Positions 34,601 through 47,298 of a stretch of 64,000 nt of DNA are shown one piece after another. The notes beneath the pieces are model-generated. The model was not told the DNA's origin, made no database searches, and was given only the letters and a program-made list of their open reading frames with translations. The position numbers and the translations under genes were made by a program. The DNA is from Gelatoporia subvermispora B. Its lineage: Eukaryota; Basidiomycota; Agaricomycetes; Polyporales; Gelatoporiaceae. The DNA lies in NCBI GenBank assembly GCA_000320605.2, contig KB445791.1, positions 2,785,057 to 2,849,056 of the forward strand, written 5' to 3'. Each line of letters opens with the position of its first letter. Positions within the stretch are counted from its first letter, which is position 1.

Positions 34601-35477
34601 ATGCCGCGACGACTATCTCTTCCCAGATTTGTCTTCAACGCTGCGAGGTCCTCGCCTCTGCTACATCGCAGACCATGCGCACAACATATACAACTACTTG
34701 GTACATCCAGTCGCCCGGTTCTACTTCGCCACCAGTATAGCACGTCGTCTTCGCATCCATCGCGTTCGACTTGCCCGCGGTGCTCGGCTAGCTTGCCAAC
34801 GCCACTGTTCGTGTGCCCGAAATGCTACTACATCTCTGATGTGTCGCCAGAGATGTCATATCACGAGATGCTTAGTGTCCCTTACGAGCCCAACCCATTT
34901 GTTGTCAGCAACCTAGAACTCAAGAGGCGCCTCAGAGAACTTCAATCAGTGATCCACCCGGATCGATGGGTCGGCAGAAATCAGGTGCGTGTCTCATTTA
35001 CTTTCCAATACATGGATCCTGACTGACGTGTCGTGTGGCAGAAAGAGCAAGAGGCTGCGGGTAGATTGTCCAGCATTGTAAACAACGCTCTACACCATCT
35101 ATCCGACCCTCTCCGGAGGGCGGAGTACATCCTAAGAAGAGAAGGTTTCGCACTAGAGGAGACGGACAAAATAGACGACCCCACTTTCCTCATGGAGATT
35201 CTCGAATTGCGCGAACAGCTCTCGGATGCTCACTCGCAGGAAGACGTAGACGAGATTCGTGATGAGAACACTGGTACGTGATACATCAAATAGGACCTTG
35301 GCTTGAGTACCGTATTGACTGCGCGCAGCCAAAATGCAAGAAACCATCCAAGAGATTGAGGGACTGAGTGGACAGAAGGACTGGCCCGCGATGCGTGCCG
35401 CAGCCATCAAGCTGAGATACCTGTATGGCATAGATAAGGCCGCTGCCGCATGGCCCAGCGAGTTTAGTGATCATTAA
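34601..35477 (+). CDS. JAC1: Mitochondrial Fe-S cluster co-chaperone HSCB/Jac1
   Basis: Exons 34,601-34,984, 35,042-35,273 and 35,329-35,477 give 254 residues. The basic N-terminus (MPRRLSLPRFVFNAARSSPL) is a likely mitochondrial presequence. Then comes a four-cysteine module (CPRC..CPKC) of the kind found in animal HSCB. The J-domain follows (YHEMLSVPYEP to the HPDR tetrad at about residue 121), and then the helical C-terminal domain that binds the scaffold ISCU/Isu1 (LREQLSDAHSQEDVDEIRDE, YLYGIDKAAAAWP). The protein recruits mitochondrial Hsp70 to release Fe-S clusters from the scaffold. The HPD motif is intact. Confidence 0.93.
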
Positions 35478-35868
35478 GTAGATATGCCACTGTACTGTCG
35501 TTGCATTTAATGCGTTATAATCCCCTCTCAGAGTCCTTGAGAGTGAGGTCGGAGTACTCGGGGTTCGGCGTTCGTTCAACACCTAAATTAGGGTTCCTCG
35601 TCCCCTTTGAGTAACTTATCTAATACGGATTAGTCTACAGTAACAAATTGTTTTGAGTCTCTTGCAGCCACCACCGTGGGTCTGGTTGAGGCAAGCATTA
35701 TCCCCTACCACCTCCTGCAATTTTTGTTCTGTGTCTGTTTTCTTGTTTACGTGCGCAAGGCCAAAGAGAGTTGATTGAGGAGGTGCGTTCGGTTGACTCA
35801 GCTGAGCGCGAGATAGCTAAATTGCGATCACGCTGAAACTTGCCTCAGTGCTTCGGTAGACGATCCTT
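35478..35868. other. Intergenic: HSCB 3' flank and helicase promoter
   Basis: It contains one telobox-like TTAGGGTT at about 35,585. I see no gene or repeat. Confidence 0.45.
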
Positions 35869-38800
35869 ATGCGCCTCGCCTTTTTCCTTCGACACAGGCG
35901 TCGCCTCCTCATGCAATTGGACCCATCCCAAAAGAACGCGCGTATCGGTTCTTCGTCGGGCTTGACTCCCAACCTCAAGCGACCCTACACTCAAGAGGCC
36001 TCCGCCGAAGCGCTCTCTGGCACCCGCAAACAATCTAGCACCGCTCCACCCACTTCTGTCCCGCCCGGCTCGGTCTTCTCCTCGTCTCCTACACAAAGAC
36101 CCGCGAAATCCGCCAGGATTGAAGGCACACACCCCCGTATAACATCTGCATCTTTGTCTTCTGGTCTCTCGTCGTCTGGCATGCCATCCTCGCGCCACTC
36201 GGGCTCATCTCGTCACTCCTCGGCCAGGCAGCCACAAAACTCGTCACTCCTGTCCAGATTACACACCTCTGCGCCCGCACAGGCGAACAAAACTCAGAAG
36301 AGGCGTCGGACACAGCGAAATACAGCTTCTGGCCGTATCATCGCCGGTCCGATATACACCGAGGAATACATCGAGGAGCAATACGGAAGTAGCGAGACAG
36401 ACAAATCGTGGCTCCAGGCTCCAAAAAACTTTGTGCAGCGCCATCTGCTTAACCAGTACTCGCCCAAGCCCAGATACCAGAATGAGGCAGTCTTGGGGCC
36501 TGACGGAGAGCAGCTCTGGAGGTAGGCTCCATCATTGCCCCAGTACTTCTATGTTTGAACAATGTCATTGACGTTTACCACAGGACAACCCTTGTATTAC
36601 CTGTTGGAGACACTGAGATTGTCGCAATCGGTGACGCGAAGCATAAAGCAGAGGCCGAGAAACTGTGCGCGATCAGTGCAATCCACCAAGCAAGGGCTGC
36701 CAACCTCGTATGTTACCCATGTCGTTTGGTACATGTCGTTGCTTACTGACGTACTCAACAGATAGAGATTTTCGCATTCTCCCCACAGGAAAAGACGTTG
36801 TCGGATGGCACGAAAGTCGACTTTGAGCTTGCTCGCCATTTCATGGACTATTACTGCCGTCGATTCGGCTTTGCTAAGCCAGAGTTGACCTACAATAAAA
36901 CAGACAAGGACAAAACAGTCTGGTCGGCAGAAATGACTGTCGGTGGTCGCCGAATAGGTATGGCCAGGGAAGGATCAAAGAAGGCATCCATGACCGCTTG
37001 CTACGTCGATGTCACACATTATCTGGAAGAGTGCGATCCGGACATGTGGAAGCAGTTCTTGGCTGACGTGAAGACGGGCAAGGATCTTGGCATGGCGCAC
37101 CCAGTAACGTTCAACGTTGACTCGAGACTTGCGGAGGAGATCCAGGATGTGGGCGAGGATATTCGGCGCAGCAATCTCTTCCTCAATCGGCCAACGACCA
37201 GCTCCAATGGTCCCGTCGACGGCAGTTCGCAGACGACTGATGTTCCGCGATACACTCGGCCTTCTGCATCACAGGAGGTCCTAGATTCCAAGTCCGAGGA
37301 CCTCAAGAAACGCAGAGAGCGATACCATGAAGATCCTGCGCTGGAGAAGATCCGCAATACGCGCGCCCTCCTTCCTGTTTTCACGAAGTCAGAAGAGCTA
37401 CTCAAGCATATTAGAGACCACGATGTCACCATTTGTATGGCGGCGACAGGATCAGGAAAGACCACGCAGATCCCACAACTTCTACTCGACGAGTGGATCG
37501 AGAAGGGAGACGGCGCAAAATGTAATATCGTTTGCACACAGCCAAGACGTATCGCTGCAATCAGCGTCGCAAACCGTGTCGCACAGGAGAGAGGTGAAAA
37601 GTCCGGCAAGGGTAGTTCGGTCGGATACCAGGTCCGCTTCGAGTCTAATCTGCCGGATGAGCATGGCTCCATCACGTTCTGCACCACCGGTATCTTCCTC
37701 AAGCGGATGCAGTCGGCTCTCCAGGGCGAACGCGCTGGAAGGAGCCTGGAAGACGTTACGCATATCGTCGTTGACGAAGTCCACGAGCGTGACGTCGACA
37801 CCGATCTCTTGCTTGTCGTGCTCAAGCGTCTGCTTGCGGATCGGAAGGCTAGGAACAAGCCGATCAAGGTCGTGCTCATGAGTGCCACGATCGATCCTAC
37901 ACTGTTCCAGAACTATTTCAAGGATGACGCCGGCAAGCCTGCAGATGTCATCGAGATTCCTGGACGTGCCTTCCCGGTGCAGAAGAACTTCATGGACGAC
38001 TATATTCCCGCGCTCGCGAAGGATAGGAATTCCGAATGGGTGTTCTATGAGCCTATCGTGCAGAAGTACCTTGCGCACGAGCTGGGCCAGGATGCTGCTC
38101 AACTTCCTGGCATGAGAGGCCACAGACTTCTGTTGGACCAGTCAAACAACGAGACGCAAATGGCGCGTGACGAAGACCTTGATCTCCCCGCACCTCTTGT
38201 AGCTCTTACTGTGGCTCACGTGCTCCGCAAGACGGAAGACGGGCATGTCTTGGTCTTCTTGCCAGGTTGGGAAGAGATCGTATCCACACAGAAAGCACTC
38301 ATGGACGGCAGACCTTTGTTGGGAATCAATTTCTCTGACAGCAGCAAGTACAGCGTCCATCTGCTGCACTCCACCATCCCCGTTGCAGAACAGCAAGTCG
38401 TGTTCGAGCCTCCTCCCCCTGGAATTCGGCGCATCATCCTCGCTACCAACATTGCAGAAACCTCGGTCACTATCCCTGATGTTGTCTATGTCGTAGACAC
38501 CGCCCGAGTCAAGGAGCAACGCTACGACCCTCAGCGTCACATCTCGTCCCTTATTTCCGCATGGGTTGGGTCGTCTAACCTGAACCAGCGTGCCGGTCGT
38601 GCCGGTCGTCACCGACCAGGAGAATACTTCGGTATCCTCAGTCGCAGGCACGCGGAGCTGCTGCATCCGCACCAGACCGTGGAGATGAAACGTGTCGACC
38701 TGAGCAACGTCGTTATGCACGTCAAGGCGCTCAACTTCCCTGGTATGAGCGTGGAACAGGTTCTCAGAGAAACCATCGAACCCCCGGATCCGGATCGCGT

Positions 38801-40191
38801 GGAGGCTGCCATGAAGAGCTTGCAGATGGTGGGCGCCCTTGACGAGCACCAGAATCTCACCTCGCTGGGTCGTGTCCTGCTGCAGCTGCCTGTTGATGTG
38901 CAGTTGGGCCGCCTGGTTCTTTACGGAAGCTTCTTCCGCTGCCTCGACCAAGCGCTGACATTGGCGGCTATCTTGAGCAACCGGGAACCCTTCTTGGCGC
39001 CTCCTCACCTGAAGACCGAGGCAGCGTTTAAGAAGAATTCGTGGACACCAGAGGAATTCCGTTCGGATGTCCTCGCCACGCTTAGGGCGTACAATGCGTG
39101 GTCAGAAATCCAGTCATCCGGCGCGTATGCTGCTGCAAACCGCTTCTGCTCCGAGAACTTCTTGTCCAAGCCGACGCTACTTCTGATTGAAAAGATCAAG
39201 AAACATCTTCTACAGTCCCTGTACACTGCTGGTGTTATTGATGTCTCAGCTGGCGGTACTGCAACAGGGATCCCTTCAGGCCCTCGCGGTGGAAGGGACT
39301 CTATTCCTTCGGAGTTGAACGCGAACGGTAACTCTTACGCGCTGATCGCAGCCCTGATTACGATTGCTTCCCAACCGAAGTATGCGATCCGTTCGTCAGA
39401 CAAAGCATACCGAACTGCACAAGACAAGGTACGCTATCAATTCTACAGTTTGGAAACCATTCATTAATTTCGGGTAGATGGTAATGATTCATCCTTCGAG
39501 CGTCAACTCCAATACGCGTAGACCGGACAGAGCCGAACAAGATCCCTTCGTTGACTCGAAGCAAATCGTTGCATATAGCGAGAAGCGCCGAAACATGACC
39601 TCCACCTCTTCAAACCCCACGACATACCTTGTTACAACGACTCGCTTGGATCCATTGACTTACATCCTGTTTGGAGCATACCGGATTAGCGTCACGGGCC
39701 GAGGTCTCGAATGTGATGGCTGGCTGCCCATTGTTGGCAACTCGGACGTACTCGATGACCTTGAACGGCTGAAGGGTTTCATGGAAGGCAGCATGCTGCG
39801 CGTTTTCGAGGGTATCATCGCGGGTACCTCACGTCGCCAGCTCCCGCCATCGAGGCGCGACGTTGACCGTGAACACGAGTCAGAAGACGAAGACGAGAAC
39901 ATGCGCAACCGCCCTCTGACCTCTACGGAAATCAAAGAGCTCGACCTCATGACTCGCGACATCGTGCGCATCTTAGATCGTTACAGCGTACAACGCGTCG
40001 CCTCGCAATCACGCCAAAACTCCCGACCTGGCACCCCGCGAGGCCCGTTGGACCGGTCAGCCATGAGGTCGCCGTCCTTCTTCCCCAAGTTCGGATCGCG
40101 GCCTGGATTCAACTCACCACATGGACCTTCGTCCGCATACAACTCTCGGCCTGCGACGCCTAGTCGGTTGAACCAGGATCGAGGTTTCTGA
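35869..40191 (+). CDS. DExH-box RNA helicase with dsRNA-binding-like N-terminus
   Basis: Exons 35,869-36,521, 36,584-36,707, 36,762-39,428 and 39,478-40,191 give 1,385 residues. The first 190 residues are Ser/Pro-rich. Two dsRBD-like segments follow; the second runs from FELARHFMDYYCRRFGF to REGSKKASMTACY. The helicase core shows ATGSGKTTQIP (Walker A), TQPRRIAA, DEVHERD (motif II, the DExH form), MSATID, LATNIAETSVTIPDV and QRAGRAGRHRPG. Helicase-associated and OB-fold regions follow (LTSLGRVLLQLPVDVQLG, then MVMIHPSSVN across an intron). The layout is that of the DHX9/DHX36/DHX57 group. It probably unwinds RNA duplexes or quadruplexes in the nucleus or cytosol. The Ser/Arg/Pro-rich tail is unusual. 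An alternative ATG at 35,911 is possible. Confidence 0.93.
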
Positions 40192-40658
40192 TGCGGGTGC
40201 ATTGCGGATCTACCTCGAATTCATGTATACTATAGCTTTCGCATAGATAATTGCTATCCTACTTAACCCCCCTCTCTAGCAATCCATTCTCCTTGCACGC
40301 GCTCCCCGGCTGCTTGGTTCGTGTGGTGTGAGTGAGAGACTGATCGCCGTTGCGTCGCGGGTATAGGCGCTTTAGGCGCTGTAGCCTCGAGACACGCGTG
40401 AGTAACGTCTCGGGAGTGATGTCCTAAGACGCCCAGAGGACTGCTCTGTTCATGGTCTCTCTCTGAGTCCACTCGCTACTCATATACCTCTCTCACCCTC
40501 TCTCATCCCTGTGCTTGGGAAGCCCGTGCTGTCCATTTGCTTCAGCGAGATCTATCAGTCTCACTCCTGTTGTTGAACGAGACGGATCCCACCTTCCAAC
40601 GTTCCGTCCGGGGACATACGTACACGCTGGTGCTCCTCTCTAAGTCCAGAGAATCAAG
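40192..40658. other. Intergenic: helicase 3' flank and AP-2 alpha promoter
   Basis: About 470 bp with no recognised coding segment. Pyrimidine-rich stretches (CTCTCT near 40,480-40,510) precede the AP-2 alpha start, as often seen near fungal transcription starts. Confidence 0.45.
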
Positions 40659-43600
40659 ATGGCTACCAACATGAGAGGCCTGACACAGGTGCGTGATACT
40701 AGCTTGTACTGGATGTTTCCTGGAAATAACCAATGACCGCGCAGTTCATCGCGGATATCCGCGGTGCACGAGTCCGGGAGCTGGAGGAGAAGCGCATCAA
40801 CAAGGAGATGGCTAACATACGCAAGAGGTTCAAAGGCACGTCTTTGCACTACATCAAATATATATGCCCACTGATATGCGATGCAGACGGAAATCTGGAT
40901 GGATACCAGAAGAAGAAGTATGGCGCCGTGCTCTTCCGATGCTTGGGGTGCTGACAGTAGCTGGAGATATGTCGCCAAGGTCGTGTTCACATATATTCTC
41001 GGCTACAAAGTGGACGTGGGGCACATGGAAGCCGTGAATTTGATATCGAGTTCAAAGTACAGCGAAAAACAGATAGTAAGCATGGTTTCTCCAGTCCGAG
41101 CATCACATTGATGTGAACTTGAGTCAGGGCTACCTAGCGGTTACTCTCTTGATGCACGAGGATTCGGACTTCCTGAGATTGGTTGTCAACTCCATCCGGA
41201 AAGACTTGAATGACAACAATGAAATCAGCAATTGCTTGGCATTGCACGCCATCGCGAATGTAGGAGGAACAGAAATGGCCGAGGCACTTGCGGAGGACGT
41301 ACATCGTCTCTTAATATCTCCGTGTGTATTGAAGTTGGGTAACGGGCTCCCCACACTGATTTAACGAGCAGGACATCGCAAACGTTTGTCCGAAAGAAAG
41401 CTGCATTGACGCTCCTCAGGCTGTACCGAAAACACCCAGACGTCATACCCGCAGCGGAATGGGCTCTACGCATCGTTGCAATTATGGACGACCTAGACCT
41501 TGTGAGTTTTACTCGATCATGGTAGTGATGATGATGTTTATCACCGTCACATGCAGGGCGTGGTTATCTGCGTCACCAGTTTGATATTGGCTATGGCTCA
41601 AGACCATCTAGATGCATACGCGGTCTGCTATCAGAAAGCAGTAGACAGACTAAGACGGGTATGTTGACTTCTGGGTCACCGCGAATATGCAGCTCATTCC
41701 AGACAACAGCTTGTGATTGAGCATGAATACAGCGCGGAATATGCGTACTACAAGGTTCCTTCGCCATGGTTGCAGGTAAAGCTCCTTAATTTGCTACAGT
41801 TCTATCCTCCCACAGGTAAAGTGGTTCAAAATGTGATCAGGACTTATACTCATACTTCGCTTATCGCAGAGGACCCAGCGTTACGCACGGTAATATTGGA
41901 AGTGCTTCAAACAATTATGAACAACTGTGCAGAGCCGTCCAGAAACGTGCAGCAAAATAATGCGCAACACGCAGTGTTATTCGAAGCTATCAACCTCGCC
42001 ATCCACCTGGACACAAACTCTCCCCTTGTCAACACTGCTGCTGTTCTTCTTGCCCGATTCATCAGTTCCAAGGAAACGAACGTACGATATCTCGGTCTTG
42101 ACACCATGGCGCATCTTGCCGCTCGCGCTGATAATTTGAGAGCGATCAAGAAGCATCAAGGCACGATCATCCTTTCCCTTCGCGACAAAGACATATCGGT
42201 TCGGCGTCGTGCTCTTGACCTCTTGTATAGCATGTGTGACACGGATAACTCGGAGCTCATCGTCGGTGAACTGTTGCGCTATCTGAAGGTCGCCGACTAT
42301 GGTCTGAGAGAGGAGATGGTCTTAAAGATTGCTATACTCACCGAGCGATACGCTAACACGTACAAGTGGTACGTTGATACCATCCTGGAGCTCCTCAGTG
42401 CTGCCGGTGACCACGTGGGAGAAGAAGTCTGGTACCGGGTCGTCCAAATTGTGACGAACACCGAAGATCTCCAGGCCTATGCGGCGAAGGTCGTCTTTGA
42501 GTACCTGAAATCTCCCTCTTCTCATGAGAGCTTGGTTAAAGTAGGCGGTATGTATAGATAATTTGACTTTGGATCTCATGCTGATCGTCATGAAGGCTAC
42601 ATTCTTGGCGAATATGGTCACCTGATTGCGAACGACCCTGGGTACAGTCCACTCGAACAATTTCAAGTCTTACATGCCAAGTCGCAGTTCTGCGTAGCAC
42701 CCACTCGAGCTCTCCTACTCTCGACCTACATCAAGTGGGTGAACGTTTTCCCGGAGATCAAACCCCAGCTCCTCAACGTCTTTGAACGTTATCGACACGT
42801 CTTGGACGTTGACTTGCAACAACGTGCATGCGAATACTACGCATTGGCGTCTCGGTCAGATGATGACGAGCTGCTACAGAATATCTGTGAAGAGATTCCT
42901 CCGTTCCCCGCTCGGGAGAGTGCGCTACTGGGCCGCATAAACCGCAAGGAGTCGACTCTGGATCGTGCCATGTCGAAGAAGCTCACACGGCCGCAGACGT
43001 TGATCGAAGTCAACGGGAATGGTGCTGCGTCGGGCGACGCCACCCAAGACGTCACCAACTCCTTGATCGGTCTCGACCTGACTTCTTCGCCAACATCAAT
43101 GCAACCGACTTCGAGTCTGTTCGACCTCGCTACTCAGTCGAGCTCGGCACTCGCTGAGAAGGGCATACCGCGTCTCACAGCTGGGCCCAACGTCGACCGA
43201 TGGTTCGATAAACTACTGTACACGAGCGAGGGTGTCCTCTATGAGGACGTCCAAATACAGATAGGCGTCAAATCGCGCTATCATGGACACCTGGGGCAGC
43301 TCGCTATATACATCGGCAACAAGATGTCCGCGCCGCTGACATCATTCACCACTACAATACATGCGGAAGAGCCGGACGCGCTCTCCGCCACATTCGAGAA
43401 GATTGCGCCTAGCATGATTGCACCGCGCACACAGACACAGCAGCTGCTACAGATCGAATGCAAGAAGCCATTCAAGAAGCCGCCAGTGCTGGTGGTTTCT
43501 TTCCTTGCAGGTGCTCATCAAACGCTGGCTCTGCGACTTCCCATCGTAATCACGAAGTTCATTGAGCACGTCAAACTTGGACAAGCCGATTTCTTCGAAC

Positions 43601-43995
43601 GATGGCGACTCATTGGAGGTCCCCCTCGGGAGGCGCAGAGTGTATTCCCGATCGAACTGGACGCTGCAGGACATATCGACCTGGGGCGGCAGCGACAAGT
43701 TGTTTCTGGGTTTTCGCTCAATGTCCTGGACGGAATCGATCCGAATCCAAGCAACATCGTTGCAGCAGGTATTTTACACATGTCCACGGACGGTAAAGTT
43801 GGCTGTTTGCTTCGGCTTGAACCAAATCGCGAAGTCAAGGTACGCTTTCCTTGCCCTGATCTCCACTCGCTACGTTACTGATCGATCGACCGGAACGCCC
43901 TCTAGCGTTGTCGGATCACTGTTCGCAGCACCTCGGAAGATGTAGCTGCTGAGACCCAGAAGCTTATCCAGAAGCCACTAAGTGCGAACTCTTAG
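40659..43995 (+). CDS. APL3: AP-2 complex subunit alpha
   Basis: About 950 residues in roughly nine exons, starting [10 protein letters not shown] then [20 protein letters not shown]. The trunk shows [30 protein letters not shown], the [26 protein letters not shown] and [15 protein letters not shown] solenoid blocks, and [23 protein letters not shown] sequence. A Ser/Thr/Asn-rich hinge (about 43,080-43,140) precedes the ear domain ([20 protein letters not shown]). The C-terminus ends [19 protein letters not shown]-2 alpha binds PIP2 and dileucine cargo and recruits clathrin accessory proteins at the plasma membrane. The intron at 40,836-40,886 has a GC donor; the frame requires it to keep [10 protein letters not shown]. 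Confidence 0.95.
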
Positions 43996-44100
43996 TCTTA
44001 GTTCCGTCTTCTCATTATCTCACGGCACGGATGATGCTTGGATGTATTACATGTAACGCTACTGACCACTAATTATTCCCGATCGATCTCCGGGCATAAT

Positions 44101-47100
44101 CTATTTCCGAGTCCATATCGCACGGAATATTCCCATTTTTCGTTTTCCTACATCTGAATTATCCGCGGTGCCGCCAGGGTCACCTACGGAAGGATAGTCT
44201 TCGTCCGGGTTTCTGCGTGTCAAGACGGAGTCTGTAGAAGTCGAACGGGGGTGGCGGACACGTTCTGGCGAACGTTGTTTGTAAGTCAGATCACCGGAAC
44301 GAGATCGCTGTGACTGTGCCGTCTTGTGGCTTGCAATGGACTTATCTGGTGTGCTGGTAGATAGGGCGGATGTTGAGCCATTGGACGGAGCTGTGGAGGG
44401 TCGACCTAGTCTTTGCCGTCTCTCATTCTTCTCCGTGAGCGACAACTTGCGCTCACGGTTCGGCATACTGATCGGGGAAGACGTAGAGATCGAGACGGAC
44501 ACACTAGAAGACTTCCAGCCATGCGACGTCTCTGATCGGACGACGCGCTTCGTCGCCAGTTGGCTAACACGCTGGAGTGCTTGCTCCTCAACCTCCATGC
44601 ACCGTATACAGAACTCCTTGAACGGACGCTCGTCATGGCCCACCGGGAGAGTGGGATCATAATGGCTTGTCCGGGAGTAGCGGACAACGACAGAACTGAG
44701 GACCGCGAGATGCTTTGGGAGGTCGAGTAGATGTGGTAGTAGAGGAACGGCTTCCTGGAACAGCAGCGGAGCCTTCGCACCGCGTTGGCGCAGGGTGTTC
44801 AATATGCGTAGCCTTTCGTGAGGGTCGGCAGATGCGACTGGTTGATTCGTGTGATGGTCTGCGTCTGGCGTGGAAACTACCACGATGTAGTCAATCATGG
44901 CCTGTGTGGTATTGGTCAAGAAGTCCTTGACGCCACGCATATACTCCTCTTTGTGCACCGTCTGGACGCGTACAGATTTATTAAGCTGATGTGGGTATGA
45001 GGTTGTATGAAGTACTTACTGTGTTCAGGTTGGCTAGGTTCTGAATGACCTTGGCTATCAAGGTCAAGCTACGCTGCACACGGGCATCCGGAAGTCCTGT
45101 ATGTGACCGACTGTTCAGATGCTGCTGGAGTACCGGATGATGATACTTACCAGGCCACAGACCGAAGAGGTGAGGGTGTAGAATAGCAGGGACTATGAAG
45201 CGCAAGAAACAGAAAGCCGACACGCTCTGCCACGGAAGCTCCCGGTTCTGATCATCGACACGGTACCGTCTCTCGACTAAGCGACGTATATGTTCGAACA
45301 GAACGCGCATTTCCCTGGAGAACATGGATGTCAGCGTACATGCACGTGTCCAATTCACCACCGTCACTACATACTTAGGGCATTCTCTTCGGGCATCATA
45401 TATGCGTTTCCACAGCTCCTCGCACCAGTATACAAGAAGTTCCACATTCTTCTCGATGCCCTTCCCGCCTTTGCCACTGCGGACCGGATCGACTTCAATC
45501 CCCACTTTGTCTGCACAAAGGCGCCGGATTGTCTCCCCTATGCTGGCTTCCAGGAACGCTGAGCCGTACCATGTCATAAATAGCTCCACAGTCTTCGTGA
45601 GAACTGTGTTCCCTCGACTACCCAAGGTTCAGAATCTACGCGGGAACCAGGAACGCGGGGTGCTTACAATAGGGTCTGGTGCGCTGCATGGCACTGTCAG
45701 CGGCGTAAATCTCCATATAGTGGCAGTCCACTCACACGTCACGGTACCATCAACTTCGCGATCTGCTAGTTCCATGATGTTCTCCGTCAAGACATTCTTA
45801 GCGATGGCTATAGACATGATATGACTGGAAATGGTTTTCAGCTTGAAGTGTGTCTCCAGATCTTGCATCCAATCAAGAGCATTGCGGCTCGTGAACGTCT
45901 GCGATATCGGCCAGTTGAATGAACTTTCCATGAGTGGCTTGGACCGATCGTACCTTCAGAATGCTGGTATAAGCTGAGTAGGGAAGTATGATTTCCCTGC
46001 AAGACTGTCAGTATATGCGTCTGCCTCAAGGAGTCGATTCGACGGACTCGTCCACCTTCAACTTCAGTCTAATCTCTCCGACTTGTAAATGGGCCGATGA
46101 CCCCGTACTAAGGACAGGAAACCAGCCTTCAACATATTCCGCGCGTCGGAAGTTCGCCAACGCTACAAGCACACTCCCGATAAGAACAGGCTTCATGAGC
46201 TTCTTCTCTCTCCAGACCAGGGCCTCCAGCTTCTCGAACGGAGGCAAGTCGGAGAATGTGAATCTCTCTTGCCAATCTGGCGACCCTATGCCTTTCTTGA
46301 CGGTCGTTCTTCCGCACAGCTGAGAGTTGATCTGGATTTCGCAATAGAGGTCCATGTCAATGGCGTCCGAGTTCGTGTCTTGCTCCCCACTAGCTGGGTC
46401 CTCTGTGGGAGTCCTGGATATGCCCAGATTGCGGCCTTGAATGACGGTCATCTCTATTTGGCGCCACATACGATATAGGCCACCCTCATCTGGCGACAAC
46501 CATCGGCCGTAAACTTCCGGCATTGTATAGGAGCGTAAGAATGCGAGCCAAGTGTTCAGCGTGTCGGTGTCTGCGAACTGGATATACACAGGTTCTGAAG
46601 GCGCTGCGGCGCTCCATGATTGTCCCCTGTGGTTTGGTCAGCCCATGATCCCGCGAGATGCACGTATCTCATCTACGACTCACGCGACGCAATAGATCCC
46701 GAGGCAGTTTTTGCGCCCAAACAAGGAGGAATGTACGGGACGTATGTCGGTGTGGTTGAGCAGGTATATATAAATGGACTTGTACAGTATTGCTTCCTGT
46801 GACAAGCGGTCAACGAGCGTTATGATGTTGATCATACCAGCAAGCGCACCTCTAGATAGACATTGAGTACACAGCCTTCCTCTTCTTCTGTTAGTTTGCA
46901 CGTGGCGGTCCTCCATTGTCCAGATGTTGTTGGACTACGCGTCAAGTTTAGCCAGCTAGACTTTTCTGAGGTGCTCGCATGAGACAAGTTGAATATGAAT
47001 ATGACCGTTGTGTGGGGCGCACCTCTTAGTTTCTTCTGTGTGCTGTCGACACTCCCGGATGATGATTTCGTGGCGACATGCCTCTCTGAGGGCTTCTTGT

Positions 47101-47298
47101 GTGGCAGCGGAGGCTTTACGGTGGTCAATTGGTTTGATCGTGGCTGTCGCACGTGCATACACCCACCTTGCGCAGTGTGGCTGCGGCCTTGGGGGAGATG
47201 TGGAGCTCCACAGAGGCGTAGAACTCGTGGGCATCGGAGGAAGGACGCTCATTGCAGTCGGATTCAGCATAAGAGGGCAGGGTAGAGCTAGATGCCAT
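44101..47298 (-). CDS. C2/RasGAP domain protein
   Basis: About 850 residues in many exons, from the ATG at 47,298 (MASSSTLPSYAESDCNER) to TAG at 44,101. A PH-like region (VIFIFNL, then EEGCVLNVYLE) leads to a C2-like block (MTVIQGRNLGISRTP, CEIQINSQLCGRTTV, RFTFSDLPPF), then the RasGAP domain. The arginine-finger segment reads QTLFRGNTVLTKTVELFM across an intron, and the signature FLRFIVPAILHPHLFG follows. The C-terminal 200 residues are Ser/Arg-rich and basic. The architecture matches fungal relatives of RASAL/SynGAP-type proteins. It should switch Ras off at membranes. Both the Arg finger and the FLR motif are intact. The gene lies tail to tail with AP-2 alpha. Confidence 0.9.
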
